The position numbers were made by a program, and so were the translations under genes. The notes under the pieces were generated by a model. That model was not told the DNA's origin. It was given only the letters and a program-made list of their open reading frames with translations, and made no database searches. From Candidatus Kuenenia stuttgartensis (GTDB lineage: Bacteria; Planctomycetota; Planctomycetia; Isosphaerales; Isosphaeraceae), in contig CAMCFM010000001.1 in the NCBI GenBank assembly GCA_945874095.1, positions 1 through 39,670 of the forward strand: DNA of 39,670 bases, written 5' to 3'. Position 1 is the stretch's first letter. The number at the start of each line of letters is the position of its first letter. Of the stretch, positions 8,755 to 17,076 are shown piece after piece.

Positions 8755-8862
8755 GGGGAATGGGATGTCATAAGTCTTTACCACGTTCAATTCAAATAAA
8801 AGAATTGTTTTTACACAAAAACGGCCGGCAAGCAAATCAATGTGAAAAGCGGAATGACCTGA

Positions 8863-9387
8863 ATGCCATTTTTTCCGCTGTGGCTCTTCTCATTTGAAAA
8901 TGAGTGCAAAATCGCCCCTGTTACAACTCGCAATCAACAAACCAAATGGCCCAAACACTCGGATACGATTCGTGAGGCAGTTGACGAAAATCCGGATCGA
9001 ACCCTCGACAAACGTCTCGATCACTTGAAGATCGGAATCTCCAGAAGCACGCTTTGCCGCGCGTTGAAGGCATTGAAACTGACAATTAAAAAAGTGCTGA
9101 ACGCCGCGGAGCAAGAACGACCTGACGTGAAAGAAAAACGCCGGGAATGGATCGCTGGCCAAGCCAGCTTGGATCCCGAAAAACTGGTGTTCATCGATGA
9201 AACTTGGTTGAAGACGAATATGACCCGTCCACGTGGATCGTCATTGAAAGGCAAACGGCTTGGTGAAAGTGTACCGTTCGGCCATTGGATAAGGACAACG
9301 TTTGTCGCAGCGTTGCTGGCAATTCTTTGCAGAGTCAGGTACAGATTCGATGTAGAGTACCCCTGCCCTCAAATAGGTCAAGCTTGA
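8863..9387 (+). pseudogene. IS630-family transposase fragment
   Basis: Residues from about 15 on match the middle of IS630-type transposases: the helix-turn-helix end (ISRSTLCRALKALKLTIKK), AAEQERPDVKEKRREW and the first catalytic Asp in LVFIDETWLKTNM, followed by RPRGSSLKGKRL and GHWIRTTFVAALL. The N-terminal DNA-binding part is missing. After VAALL (about 9318) the frame runs into unrelated sequence, so the second Asp and the Glu of the DDE triad are absent. It is a relic that cannot transpose. It lies at the boundary between the PEP-CTERM cluster and a zone of other broken elements. Confidence 0.8.
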
Positions 9388-9405
9388 GTTGCACCACTTA
9401 AAAAG

Positions 9406-10020
9406 TTACGCAATACTCAAGACCATTTCCGTTGGCCATTCATTTTGAATCATCCACCGGGTAGCATAGTTATTTAATTCCGTACCGTTTTTTAATTCGA
9501 GTTTCTCCCGAATTCTGTTGCGGTAGGTCTCAACGGTTTTGATACTCAGATGCAAATGTTCGGCAATTTGTGAAGTGGTATTACCCTCACCAATTTTCCG
9601 AAAAACCTGAAGTTCCCGATTTGCCAGTAGCTCTACCGGAGTATTTGTAGAATTCCGGTTGGGGCTCACCGTGCGCTGGAGAATCTTCTGCGAAATGGTC
9701 TCGATTAAATAAATATTCTCTTCCAAAACCCGACGAATTGCGACGATAATTTTATCGGTGGCCTGATCCTTACTGATAAACCCATGTGCGCCGGCTTTCA
9801 AAGCGCGTTCTGCATAGAGAGACTCATTGTGTGTGGACCAGACCAGCATTGGAATATGATCATCACGATCCCTGATACGCTTGACCAGATCAATCCCTCA
9901 GCCATTTTTGAGTGAGATATCCACAATAGCCATGTCGGGCTTGGTATTTTCCACCAATCGCAAAGCTTCGATCGTATCCTCTGCCTCGCCAGACACGACT
10001 AAGGAACAGGCAAGAAATAA
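9406..10020 (-). pseudogene. NarL/LuxR-type response regulator pseudogene (in-frame stop, N-terminus lost)
   Basis: Reading leftward, the frame gives SLVVSGEAEDTIEAL, DMAIVDISLKNG, then TGA (9898-9900), then GIDLVKRIRDRDDHIPMLVW, HNESLYAERALKAGAHGFIS and a LuxR helix-turn-helix (ANRELQVFRKIGEGNTTSQI, SIKTVETYRNRIREKL). The phospho-acceptor Asp region (IVDISL) is present, but the stop falls in the loop right after it, and the first receiver strand with the acidic pair is missing beyond about 10020, where REP-like repeats begin. A downstream start at 9849 would still give a truncated receiver plus an intact DNA-binding domain. I read this as a decayed regulator; a residual DNA-binding fragment is possible. 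Confidence 0.75.
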
Positions 10021-10039
10021 CTTCCGGTTTTTGGGTGAT

Positions 10040-10247
10040 TGGGCTCCAGCGGAGACATCTATTCATAGGTATGTCCGAAGGACATCAACAGCCCCAGCCT
10101 ACCGCCCTCCTTCGTCTGGGCTCCAGCGGAGACATCTACTAATAGGCATGTCCGAAGGACATCCATAGACCTGAGAAGTGTTATCTTTGGACTCCAGCGG
10201 AAACAGCTATTAATAGCTATGTCCGAAGGACATCAACAGCCCCAGCC
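10040..10247. repeat. Three imperfect tandem REP-like palindromic units
   Basis: Units begin near 10041, 10119 and 10192. Each has CTCCAGCGGA(G)ACA, a variable palindromic stretch (in unit three the perfect AGCTATTAATAGCT), then ATGTCCGAAGGACAT, itself a stem ATGTCC/GGACAT with loop GAA. Units one and three also share the tail CAACAGCCCCAGCCT. A fourth, inverted copy lies at 621-665. The array abuts the truncated end of the response-regulator pseudogene. Confidence 0.75.
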
Positions 10248-10374
10248 TGACTGGACTTCCCCACGAAAAGTAGACACTGAAACAACAGATCTTACTGGTC
10301 TATATGTGCACTATTCTTGACCGATGTGCAACTCAACTTGCCTGGCCTTTTCAGAAATTGGCTCGTTACGTCGC

Positions 10375-10431
10375 ATGGGTTGGTCGCCATACGCTCCACT
10401 GGCGCTGCGCCGGGGTGAGCGACCAACCCAT
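10375..10431. repeat. 57-base palindromic element with perfect 13-bp arms
   Basis: ATGGGTTGGTCGC (10375-10387) pairs perfectly with GCGACCAACCCAT (10419-10431); the loop contains a second GGCGC/GCGCC stem. No T-run and no gene end is nearby, so it looks like a mobile palindromic repeat rather than a terminator. Confidence 0.55.
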
Positions 10432-10450
10432 ACTCCTCCACTCCCCAATT

Positions 10451-11160
10451 TTATTCCGCATCGCTGATTTCCCACAAACGTTGCTTTTCGTATTCGATCG
10501 GGCTGAAATAGCCAAGTGAAGAATGCAACCGAGTTCGGTTGTAAAACCGCTCAATATAATCTGCGACCGCACGAGTCGCTTGCTCATGTGTCTGGTACTT
10601 TTGCCGATACACCTCCTCCACCTTGAAGCTTTTGTAAAAGCTCTCCATCGGAGCATTGTCGTAAAGATTGCCATGACGACTCATGGTTTGCACAAGTCCA
10701 TATTTCGACAGACATTGCTCAAATGCAAGACTGGCGTACTGACTGCCTCGATCACTATGGATCATAAGCCCTTTAAGTGTTGACCGTAGGTAAAACCCTC
10801 CTCTGTTGGGATATAAGTGAAGTCTGTCAGCCAGATCTGATTCGGCTTTTGGGCGACAAATTGCTGATCAAGACGATTCGGAGCCACAGGAAAATCATGA
10901 TTGGAGTCGGTCGTCAGGACATTGAATTTCTTGCTGATTCGGGCTTTGATTCCCTGGCGATGCATGAGTTTTGCAACGGAGTTTTCACAGCAGTGATAGC
11001 CTTTTTTTCAGCAATAATCGGTGCATTCGCGGGCTGCCGCAATCGTCCAGTCTATGCGTGGCGTGCACCCGCTTGATTTGCTCAACAAGCTGCTCTTGTT
11101 TCTGAGCCATTTGCGACGGTTCTCGCTTGAGCCACTTGTAGTGAGGCTGCGGTTTGTCGT
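10451..11160 (-). pseudogene. IS3 orfB transposase with two frame breaks and an internal deletion
   Basis: Three pieces read leftward. The first (about 11160-11010) gives KPQPHYKWLKREPSQMAQKQ, then VHATHRLDDCGSPRMHRLLL. A frame change at the seven-T run 11002-11008 leads to GYHCCENSVAKLMHRQGIKA, TTDSNHDFPVAPNRL and IWLTDFTYIPTEEGFTY (integrase core, first Asp). The third resumes in another frame at TLKGLMIHSDRGSQYAS (second Asp), then NAPMESFYKSFKVEEVY (Glu) and RLHSSLGYFSPIEYEKQRL. About 35 codons that normally lie between FTY and KGLMIHSD are missing. It cannot encode an active transposase. Confidence 0.8.
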
Positions 11161-11173
11161 TCAGAGACCCAAA

Positions 11174-14100
11174 TCAGCCCATGCGGGATCTCGCAACAAG
11201 AAGTGTCGAAACCGCTGTCAATCCGAACAGGGAAACGAATAGTAATACGAATGGGAGATTCGAATTCGCAGTCTCAGGTTTATTGCGATCCTTTGACTTT
11301 TTGGCTATCGGATTGGATGATGCCCCCTTCTCCTTTGGATCGGTGGAGTCATTGGCCTGTTTCTCCAAAGCAATACTTTTCCTGACATCCTGATTCGATT
11401 CGGCGGACTGTCGAACGCCTTCGATTGCAGAGACATAAGTGCTTCTGTCTAAATCGGAGAGATTCTCGCCAATATACTCCTGGAGTTTTGCATTATTGCA
11501 AACGAATCCACTACAGGCCGGGTTGAATTCGCGTATCATTTCGAAGTGAGTTGTGGTCAATAAGGCGATTTGCTCAGGAGTCGCCTGCCACAGTCCTTTT
11601 CTCGCAGTCTCCAGCATCACGGCAGTGACTTCCTGCATTGCGAACGGATTCTTGTTACGGAAGTAATCCTTCATTCCCATCTGATATTTGTCCTTGACAT
11701 AGACCTCGTGAAGCTCGTTCCAAAGCTCGTCGTCAATTGCATCAGGCCTCATGGCATTCCATCCATAGGTGTTTCGAACGCTTTCGGCAAAGACTTCAGC
11801 CGCTGATGCCCCTTCCTGCTGAAGCTCCTGGATATATTTTGGGTTGAGTAACGTGGATCGTGCTTCCTGCCAGATTGCTTCTTCGGCATTCTGGACTTTT
11901 GATTGATATTTGTTACGCATATCGACGAAGTATGCAGACGGGTCTTTTCCCGTTGCATCCGCAATTGCATTTGAAAATCCTCCCATAAACTCATAAACAT
12001 GGTCTAGCTTGAGTGGACCGGTCACATTTGAAGTCCGCGAATGCACCAGTGTATCTGTATTCTGTACCGCTGCGTTAAACAGACCAGGCACGAATTCTCC
12101 CCAGTGATCTTCTGTGTAGATCGCTCCCATGTTGTTTTGGTATGTTTCGGCGATCTCTTTGCGATTCTCCCAACGGTCGCCTGCTTCCACCAAGCCCATA
12201 ATTCCGGTTCCGTAATTCCCGTTCACTCCACCGAAAATTCGAGCAGTCGAGAATTTTCTCGCCTCGGCTGGGGAAAGCCCCAATTGCTTTAGCTTTGACT
12301 CGGCAGCGATTGTACCTTCACGCACGTGGTTGGCGAATTTCTCGGAATCGGCAGCTTGTCCGGCAAGCTTTACTGCTCTGTCGATCAGGCTCATTCGAGT
12401 GGCGGCAATGTCGCGAAACTGACCAGCAGTTTGAACAACCACATCAATTCGTGGCCTTCCAAGCTCTTCCACGGGTACTAATCGCACGTCGTGAACCACT
12501 CCGCGTGCATCGCGCACCGGCTCCACACCCAGAAAATGAAAGATCATTGCAAGGTCAACACCCTGACTATTGATAAACTCACCCGGCCAAAGCGTGACGG
12601 CCACCTTCACCGGCTCTTTGCCTGTTTCCTGACGCTTCGATTCAATCGTCTTATCAGCCAGTTTCTTGCCTAAGATCCACGCTTCCGGCGATGGGGTTTT
12701 CTCGGCGTCAATCGGATAAAGGTTACGGCCTGTTGGAACCGATTCCGGGTTCGTTACAGCATCTCCACCCGATGATGGAGAAATGTAGCGCCCGTTAAGC
12801 CCTGCCAGAATCGCCTGGATTTCTGAGTCTGTACTCATTTTAATCCGATCCTGATAGTCTGTAACCGACTGATAAGCATTTGTGAGAGAACGGAGTTGAT
12901 TGACCACTTGCCGTTCCTCCTCATTACGCCTGAGTTTTTCACGACTCAGCATGCCCATGGCTTGTGTCATTTGACTATCAGCGGATTCCTGGACGAGTAA
13001 ATTGCGGAATTTGGCAACGGATTCTGAATGCGAAAGACGATCGGCAAGAGCGGTGTTTTCGCTGGCAAATTTCAACCTCTCTCCAAGCTGATCCAACTGG
13101 TCAGTCTTGAGGGTTTTTAAAAATGAAACGAGGTCTTCATGTGAGAGTGCTGTTAGAATATCCGATTGAAACTCAGGTTTGCTCAGTTCAGCAGCGAATT
13201 TCAATCTTCGTGCCTCAGCTTTTTCGCGAATCTGAGACTGCATCGAGGTATCTGTTAACCAGGAAAGCACTTTATTCCGATTCTCCGCTGATCTCATCGC
13301 ATTAATCAGCTCAGTCATCCCCGGTTTTTGCATCCGATCAAGCGCTTCACGCATGGCTGGCACAAATGTGGCAATACGGCGTGCTTTGCGAAGGGATTCC
13401 GGATCAAGTGATTGAAGAATTCGTTCGTAGTTGGCATCAGTACGCAGAGTTTCGAGAAACTTGAGATTTTCTTGATCATCTGCCACATTCAGAAATTGAA
13501 TTTCAAGCGTAGCGATACTTTGGCCAGGTCTCTGCTTTGTTTCTCCCGAACCACCACCTTTCGGACTTCGACTTTTGGGGTCACCCCCGTTGCCGTTCCG
13601 CTCACCCATTTGAACAAATCTGGCGAACAGGGCATCGTCGCTCATGGTCGGATGGACACGATCCCAATCAGCAATTCTTTTTGTGTCTGCAGGATCCACA
13701 AAGTCGCCCGATTTGGCCGTTCCGGCCAAAATCTTGATGATTGACTCTCGAGCCGGCTGGCGAAAAGCCTTCTCGAAGGCGGAACTGTCGTCAAGTATCT
13801 TATTCGACACTTTTCCTGCAATAATTTTCTTCTGAGCCTCTCCGACGGCTACAGCATCCTGCGACATGAGCCTGGCTGTTTCCTCTGATTCCTCCTTCAA
13901 GTAAGGTCGCCCCAATACATAGAGGCCGCGTGTGATTTTCTCGTCTGCCACGGCATGAAGATAGTCGTGAACCTGTTCAATCTGATCGTCAGTCAGTGGG
14001 TTTGACCCTTCGATTGCGAGCTTAAGGTCTTTTTGCAGATTCAGCTCCGTCACAAGTTTTCTGATTGATATCTCGAGCTCAATTCGAAGCGCTTCGTCCG

Positions 14101-16042
14101 TTGTCGCATCATATCGGCCAATTGTGTCCTGCAAGTTCTTGAGAGGCCCATATAACCCGGATTCAGTCATGGGCGGTGTCAAGTGCGAAACAATGGTCGC
14201 ATAACTGCGGCGCTTTGCGATTACGGCTTCGCCAATGTTATTAATGACATAGACGTAAAGGTGGGGCAGATCCCCTATCAAGGCATCCGGCCAGTCCAAA
14301 TCCGAAAGTGCGTTCTGCTTCCATGGAGTGAACTCCAGACTCCCGTGCGTACCGAAATGCAAAATGGTATCCGCCTGAAAACCATGTCTGGCCCATAAGT
14401 AGGTCGTGATGTAACTGTATGGCGGAGCCTGTTTGGCACCATGAACAAGCCGCTCAGTATCGTCGCCTATGGCTGGCAGGGTTTGAGGTAGAACGGCCAC
14501 ATTGCCGAATTGCAATCGTGGCAATGCAATACACTTCTTCCCATTGTGATCAACGCCAAGATACTCACCTGGAGGTGGACCATATTGTTTCACGACCTCA
14601 GCATACATCGTCGGATCAAGCTGTTTTTTGGCCCATGCTTCGATCTTCCCGACATCTACAAATTCAGGATCGCCCGATTTTACAAATTCGTCTATTTCCC
14701 CCTTGGCATAAGGGCCTAATACAGGGCCCCGCTTACGAATGGTTTCTTCCATGGCTTTGGCATCAGGAGGCAGTTCTCCCGTTTCGTAACCAGCCGCTTT
14801 CAGCGATTTCAAGAGGTTCAGCAACGATGCCCCAACTTCCATCCCACTGGCGACCATTGCGTTCTGGCCAGGCCCCTTGAAATAAACCACAGCGATTTTC
14901 TTTGTCGAATTCGGTTTGGCTCGAAGGTTCAACCAGTGCTGCACGCGAGAGACCAGCTTGTCCATACGTTCAGGCAACGCCTTGGGTACGTTCAACCCTC
15001 GATCATTCGGGAACTGGGCGCTGATCGCAAATGGCTCGATACCACCATCGAGTTCTGGCATCAGGATGTTCTGGGTCATCATCCCGCCTTGCATTCCTTT
15101 TTGCGAGGAAACCCACTTGTCATAGTTTTCAAACACATCGATTGGGCAAATCACCGGTATGCCATTTTCCTGAAGCCACTTTACACATTCGTCTGCTCGC
15201 CCAGCAGCTAAACGCCCGTGCGGAATATAGATGACCAAATCAGGTTTAACGGCTTTCAGATGGTCCAGTCGCTTCATAAAACCTGCAACAGGGTATACGT
15301 TAACGCCCTGTTCCTCGAGTCGATTGACAAGTTCGTCCACATACGACCTGTTTGCCGATCTCGGCCCAAAAATTGATGTCACCAGTGCCACACGATGTTT
15401 ATCAGGCTTGGAGAGCCCTTTCTGATCGCGAAATTTTTCGTAACTGGCCAAATCGGAAAAATAAGCTTCGTCCCCCACATGGAAAAACGCATCCGCAGGA
15501 ATAATGACAGGCGTTTCCGGTTCGTTGGAAAACAGCGTTTTTCCGTCGATCATTCGACGTGTGAATTCCATTAAAGCATGTAAATTCCTCCGCCCACCGT
15601 TCTCAAAATATGCAGCGACTTTTTCCAGCATATCCGACTTCATGTTAGTCACGTCCATAGATGGATTCGTGGCACCAACAACATAAACCAGTAGCCCTCG
15701 TGACGTGGCTTTTCTGACAATCTCGCTTTGCGTTTCTGTGAAATTAACACCACGCCCAAATACGTACATTGCGTGATATTTATTCAAGCTTGCTTTATCC
15801 AGGTCGCCCACATCAAGTTTTGCCAATTGCACCCATGGGTTCGTATTGGCTTCAACCATTTCGTTATACTGAAAGTCTCGAAAATTGACTACCGCGATAC
15901 GAGTTGGAGCGATGTAATGCTCCCATAACCAGGCGAATGATGCTATCGCCAGGCCCAGAATCGCTACGGCGACGATTCGATTTCGGGTAAAACGCTTGCG
16001 TGGTTCCAGGACGGGTTCGGATGATCGTGATGTCTGTTGCAT
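11174..16042 (-). CDS. Membrane-anchored CobN/BchH-family chelatase-like protein (HmuS-like)
   Basis: 1,622 residues from the ATG at 16042, which has GGAGA eight bases upstream; the frame is open to 16249, but that would overlap the DUF2149 gene. A transmembrane segment at about 22-42 (RIVAVAILGLAIASFAWLW) and another at the extreme C-terminus (FVLLFVSLFGLTAVSTLLVA) suggest anchoring at both ends, with the body outside the cytoplasm. CobN-family signatures: ILHFGTHGSLEFTPWKQN near 560, GRNLYPIDAEKTPSPEAW near 1105, FGGVNGNYGTGIMGLVEAGD near 1240 and YTEDHWGEFVPGLF near 1270. Between about 810 and 1100 lies a charged, probably helical insertion opened by a Gly/Lys/Ser linker. Gene company (ExbB-like, DUF2149, multi-TM protein) equals that of HmuS in the hmu haem-uptake operon. 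Predicted to move metal in or out of a tetrapyrrole, probably haem; classical aerobic cobaltochelatase is less likely since CobS/CobT are absent. Confidence 0.85.
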   Translation of the reverse strand: MQQTSRSSEPVLEPRKRFTRNRIVAVAILGLAIASFAWLWEHYIAPTRIAVVNFRDFQYNEMVEANTNPWVQLAKLDVGDLDKASLNKYHAMYVFGRGVNFTETQSEIVRKATSRGLLVYVVGATNPSMDVTNMKSDMLEKVAAYFENGGRRNLHALMEFTRRMIDGKTLFSNEPETPVIIPADAFFHVGDEAYFSDLASYEKFRDQKGLSKPDKHRVALVTSIFGPRSANRSYVDELVNRLEEQGVNVYPVAGFMKRLDHLKAVKPDLVIYIPHGRLAAGRADECVKWLQENGIPVICPIDVFENYDKWVSSQKGMQGGMMTQNILMPELDGGIEPFAISAQFPNDRGLNVPKALPERMDKLVSRVQHWLNLRAKPNSTKKIAVVYFKGPGQNAMVASGMEVGASLLNLLKSLKAAGYETGELPPDAKAMEETIRKRGPVLGPYAKGEIDEFVKSGDPEFVDVGKIEAWAKKQLDPTMYAEVVKQYGPPPGEYLGVDHNGKKCIALPRLQFGNVAVLPQTLPAIGDDTERLVHGAKQAPPYSYITTYLWARHGFQADTILHFGTHGSLEFTPWKQNALSDLDWPDALIGDLPHLYVYVINNIGEAVIAKRRSYATIVSHLTPPMTESGLYGPLKNLQDTIGRYDATTDEALRIELEISIRKLVTELNLQKDLKLAIEGSNPLTDDQIEQVHDYLHAVADEKITRGLYVLGRPYLKEESEETARLMSQDAVAVGEAQKKIIAGKVSNKILDDSSAFEKAFRQPARESIIKILAGTAKSGDFVDPADTKRIADWDRVHPTMSDDALFARFVQMGERNGNGGDPKSRSPKGGGSGETKQRPGQSIATLEIQFLNVADDQENLKFLETLRTDANYERILQSLDPESLRKARRIATFVPAMREALDRMQKPGMTELINAMRSAENRNKVLSWLTDTSMQSQIREKAEARRLKFAAELSKPEFQSDILTALSHEDLVSFLKTLKTDQLDQLGERLKFASENTALADRLSHSESVAKFRNLLVQESADSQMTQAMGMLSREKLRRNEEERQVVNQLRSLTNAYQSVTDYQDRIKMSTDSEIQAILAGLNGRYISPSSGGDAVTNPESVPTGRNLYPIDAEKTPSPEAWILGKKLADKTIESKRQETGKEPVKVAVTLWPGEFINSQGVDLAMIFHFLGVEPVRDARGVVHDVRLVPVEELGRPRIDVVVQTAGQFRDIAATRMSLIDRAVKLAGQAADSEKFANHVREGTIAAESKLKQLGLSPAEARKFSTARIFGGVNGNYGTGIMGLVEAGDRWENRKEIAETYQNNMGAIYTEDHWGEFVPGLFNAAVQNTDTLVHSRTSNVTGPLKLDHVYEFMGGFSNAIADATGKDPSAYFVDMRNKYQSKVQNAEEAIWQEARSTLLNPKYIQELQQEGASAAEVFAESVRNTYGWNAMRPDAIDDELWNELHEVYVKDKYQMGMKDYFRNKNPFAMQEVTAVMLETARKGLWQATPEQIALLTTTHFEMIREFNPACSGFVCNNAKLQEYIGENLSDLDRSTYVSAIEGVRQSAESNQDVRKSIALEKQANDSTDPKEKGASSNPIAKKSKDRNKPETANSNLPFVLLFVSLFGLTAVSTLLVARSRMG

Positions 16043-16061
16043 TTTATCTATCTCCGGTTCT

Positions 16062-16083
16062 GTCCTGCATCCTGATGCAGGAC
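16062..16083 (-). promoter_or_regulatory. Perfect hairpin between the DUF2149 and CobN-like genes
   Basis: GTCCTGCATC (16062-16071) and GATGCAGGAC (16074-16083) form a ten-pair stem with almost no loop, in the only sizeable gap of an otherwise overlapping gene set and about 20 bases before the CobN-like start. There is no T-run, so it is better read as an mRNA processing or stability element, or a protein-binding palindrome, than as a terminator. Confidence 0.5.
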
Positions 16084-16121
16084 TTTGTGGTGTCAATTGA
16101 GTCAATCGATGAGTGTACGAG

Positions 16122-16463
16122 TTATTCGGGAACGTAAATGATCTGGCCGTTTTCAAGCTCGAAGGCTGTACCGACACGACGGCCTTTGCCTGAGCCTTGT
16201 GTTTTTTCCGAAGCCTTGTAACGGGAAATCTCCTGGCCTTTCTTGACAATTATTTCCATATCAGACTTGCCAGGATTCTTTACCATGGTGACTTCATCCT
16301 GAGTCAGTAGATCTCCAACTTTCAGGCGAGCAACCAAGGCGACCATCAAAGCCAGAGCAAAGACCATCGCCACATCGAAAAGGTTCGCCATCCCCGATAA
16401 AGGATCGTCGTCGCTATCGTCCAAAGTAGAAGTCGAGTCCATCCGACGAAGTTTATTTTCCAT
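16122..16463 (-). CDS. DUF2149 domain protein (HmuV-like, ExbD-type partner)
   Basis: 113 residues. The ATG at 16463 lies inside the end of the ExbB-like gene (11-bp overlap) and has GGGGAGGAA upstream, so translation is coupled. The sequence is a typical DUF2149: acidic start, DDDPLSGMANLFDVAMVFAL (single membrane helix at about 27-47), then a periplasmic tail ending GRRVGTAFELENGQIIYVPE. The family accompanies MotA/TolQ/ExbB proteins and CobN-like genes in hmu-type operons and in archaea, and by size and topology (short cytoplasmic end, one helix, periplasmic domain) probably plays the ExbD/TolR role of the channel complex. A conserved Asp sits just before and inside the helix start, as expected for a proton path. 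Confidence 0.88.
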   Translation of the reverse strand: MENKLRRMDSTSTLDDSDDDPLSGMANLFDVAMVFALALMVALVARLKVGDLLTQDEVTMVKNPGKSDMEIIVKKGQEISRYKASEKTQGSGKGRRVGTAFELENGQIIYVPE

Positions 16464-17076
16464 GGTGATTCCTCCCCTGCTGGTCTGCCATCCCCAAATT
16501 TAGCAGCCACTCAGTCACTCGCAGATCTTCCAAAGCCCATCGCTGACGAGCCTGGCGACACAAGAAGCCAATCCCTCCAATAAATACTCCGACAACAGTT
16601 GTGGAAAATGCAACTTGAAGATTCGTGGCCATCGTGTCCAGATCTCCTGAGGCCAAACCTTTTAATGCTGGCCCCATGGGGATCAGAGTGCCCATCAGAC
16701 CAAGCATCGGACCCAGGCGAGTGAGTGTCGTTGAAGTTTCCAATGACTTGCGTCCTTGGATTTCAAGATCATCAAGCAGTTTTCGCAGGTGGACCTCGCG
16801 CCACTGAGAATCATTGGCCCGGTTCCATGCCAGAGTCGTTCGTGGACGCCCCTTCGGCAGGCTAGCACCAGTACCGCAAAAGTCTTCAGGCTGGCCCAAC
16901 ATCAACGAATCCTCAAATCGTTTCCATTGACGATGTGTCCGTAGTCGCCTCAACCACTCCGCATGACAATCACCGGCATGAAGCAAAGCCCAAACCAGCA
17001 GCAGGATTTCGCCCGCAATCACGGGTCCTAGTAGCGTATCTGAAAATAGATTCAGCAGACTGTTGAAACTGTTCAA
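16453..17076 (-). CDS. MotA/TolQ/ExbB proton channel family protein (HmuU-like)
   Basis: 207 residues. The start is TTG at 17076, overlapping the TGA of the upstream gene (TTGA), with GGGGAC as ribosome site; I find no better ATG. Membrane segments at about residues 13-33, 118-140 and 152-178. The family signature is LTRLGPMLGLMGTLIPMGPA, then NLQVAFSTTVVGVFIGGIGF, as in ExbB/TolQ. With the DUF2149 protein it should form a proton-motive-force-driven channel in the inner membrane. In hmu-type loci such complexes are believed to energise the membrane-bound CobN-like protein or haem passage. It overlaps both neighbours, so the three are one transcription unit. Confidence 0.88.
   Translation of the reverse strand: MNSFNSLLNLFSDTLLGPVIAGEILLLVWALLHAGDCHAEWLRRLRTHRQWKRFEDSLMLGQPEDFCGTGASLPKGRPRTTLAWNRANDSQWREVHLRKLLDDLEIQGRKSLETSTTLTRLGPMLGLMGTLIPMGPALKGLASGDLDTMATNLQVAFSTTVVGVFIGGIGFLCRQARQRWALEDLRVTEWLLNLGMADQQGRNHHGK

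Larger units (their letters stand above)
10252..11172 (-). mobile_element. Degenerate IS3-family element
   Basis: The left boundary is suggested by TGGACTTCCCCACGAAAAGT at about 10252, which resembles IS3-type ends. The right boundary is not visible as a matching inverted end, and orfA is absent. The element stops next to the stop codon of the CobN-like gene. The first 200 bases inside the left end contain a long hairpin (10375-10431) that looks like a separate insertion. Confidence 0.55.

Noticed and set aside
11174..16042. Classical CobN of aerobic cobalamin synthesis
   Set aside because: Anchored at both ends in the membrane, placed with ExbB and DUF2149 genes, no CobS or CobT or other cobalamin genes in the window.
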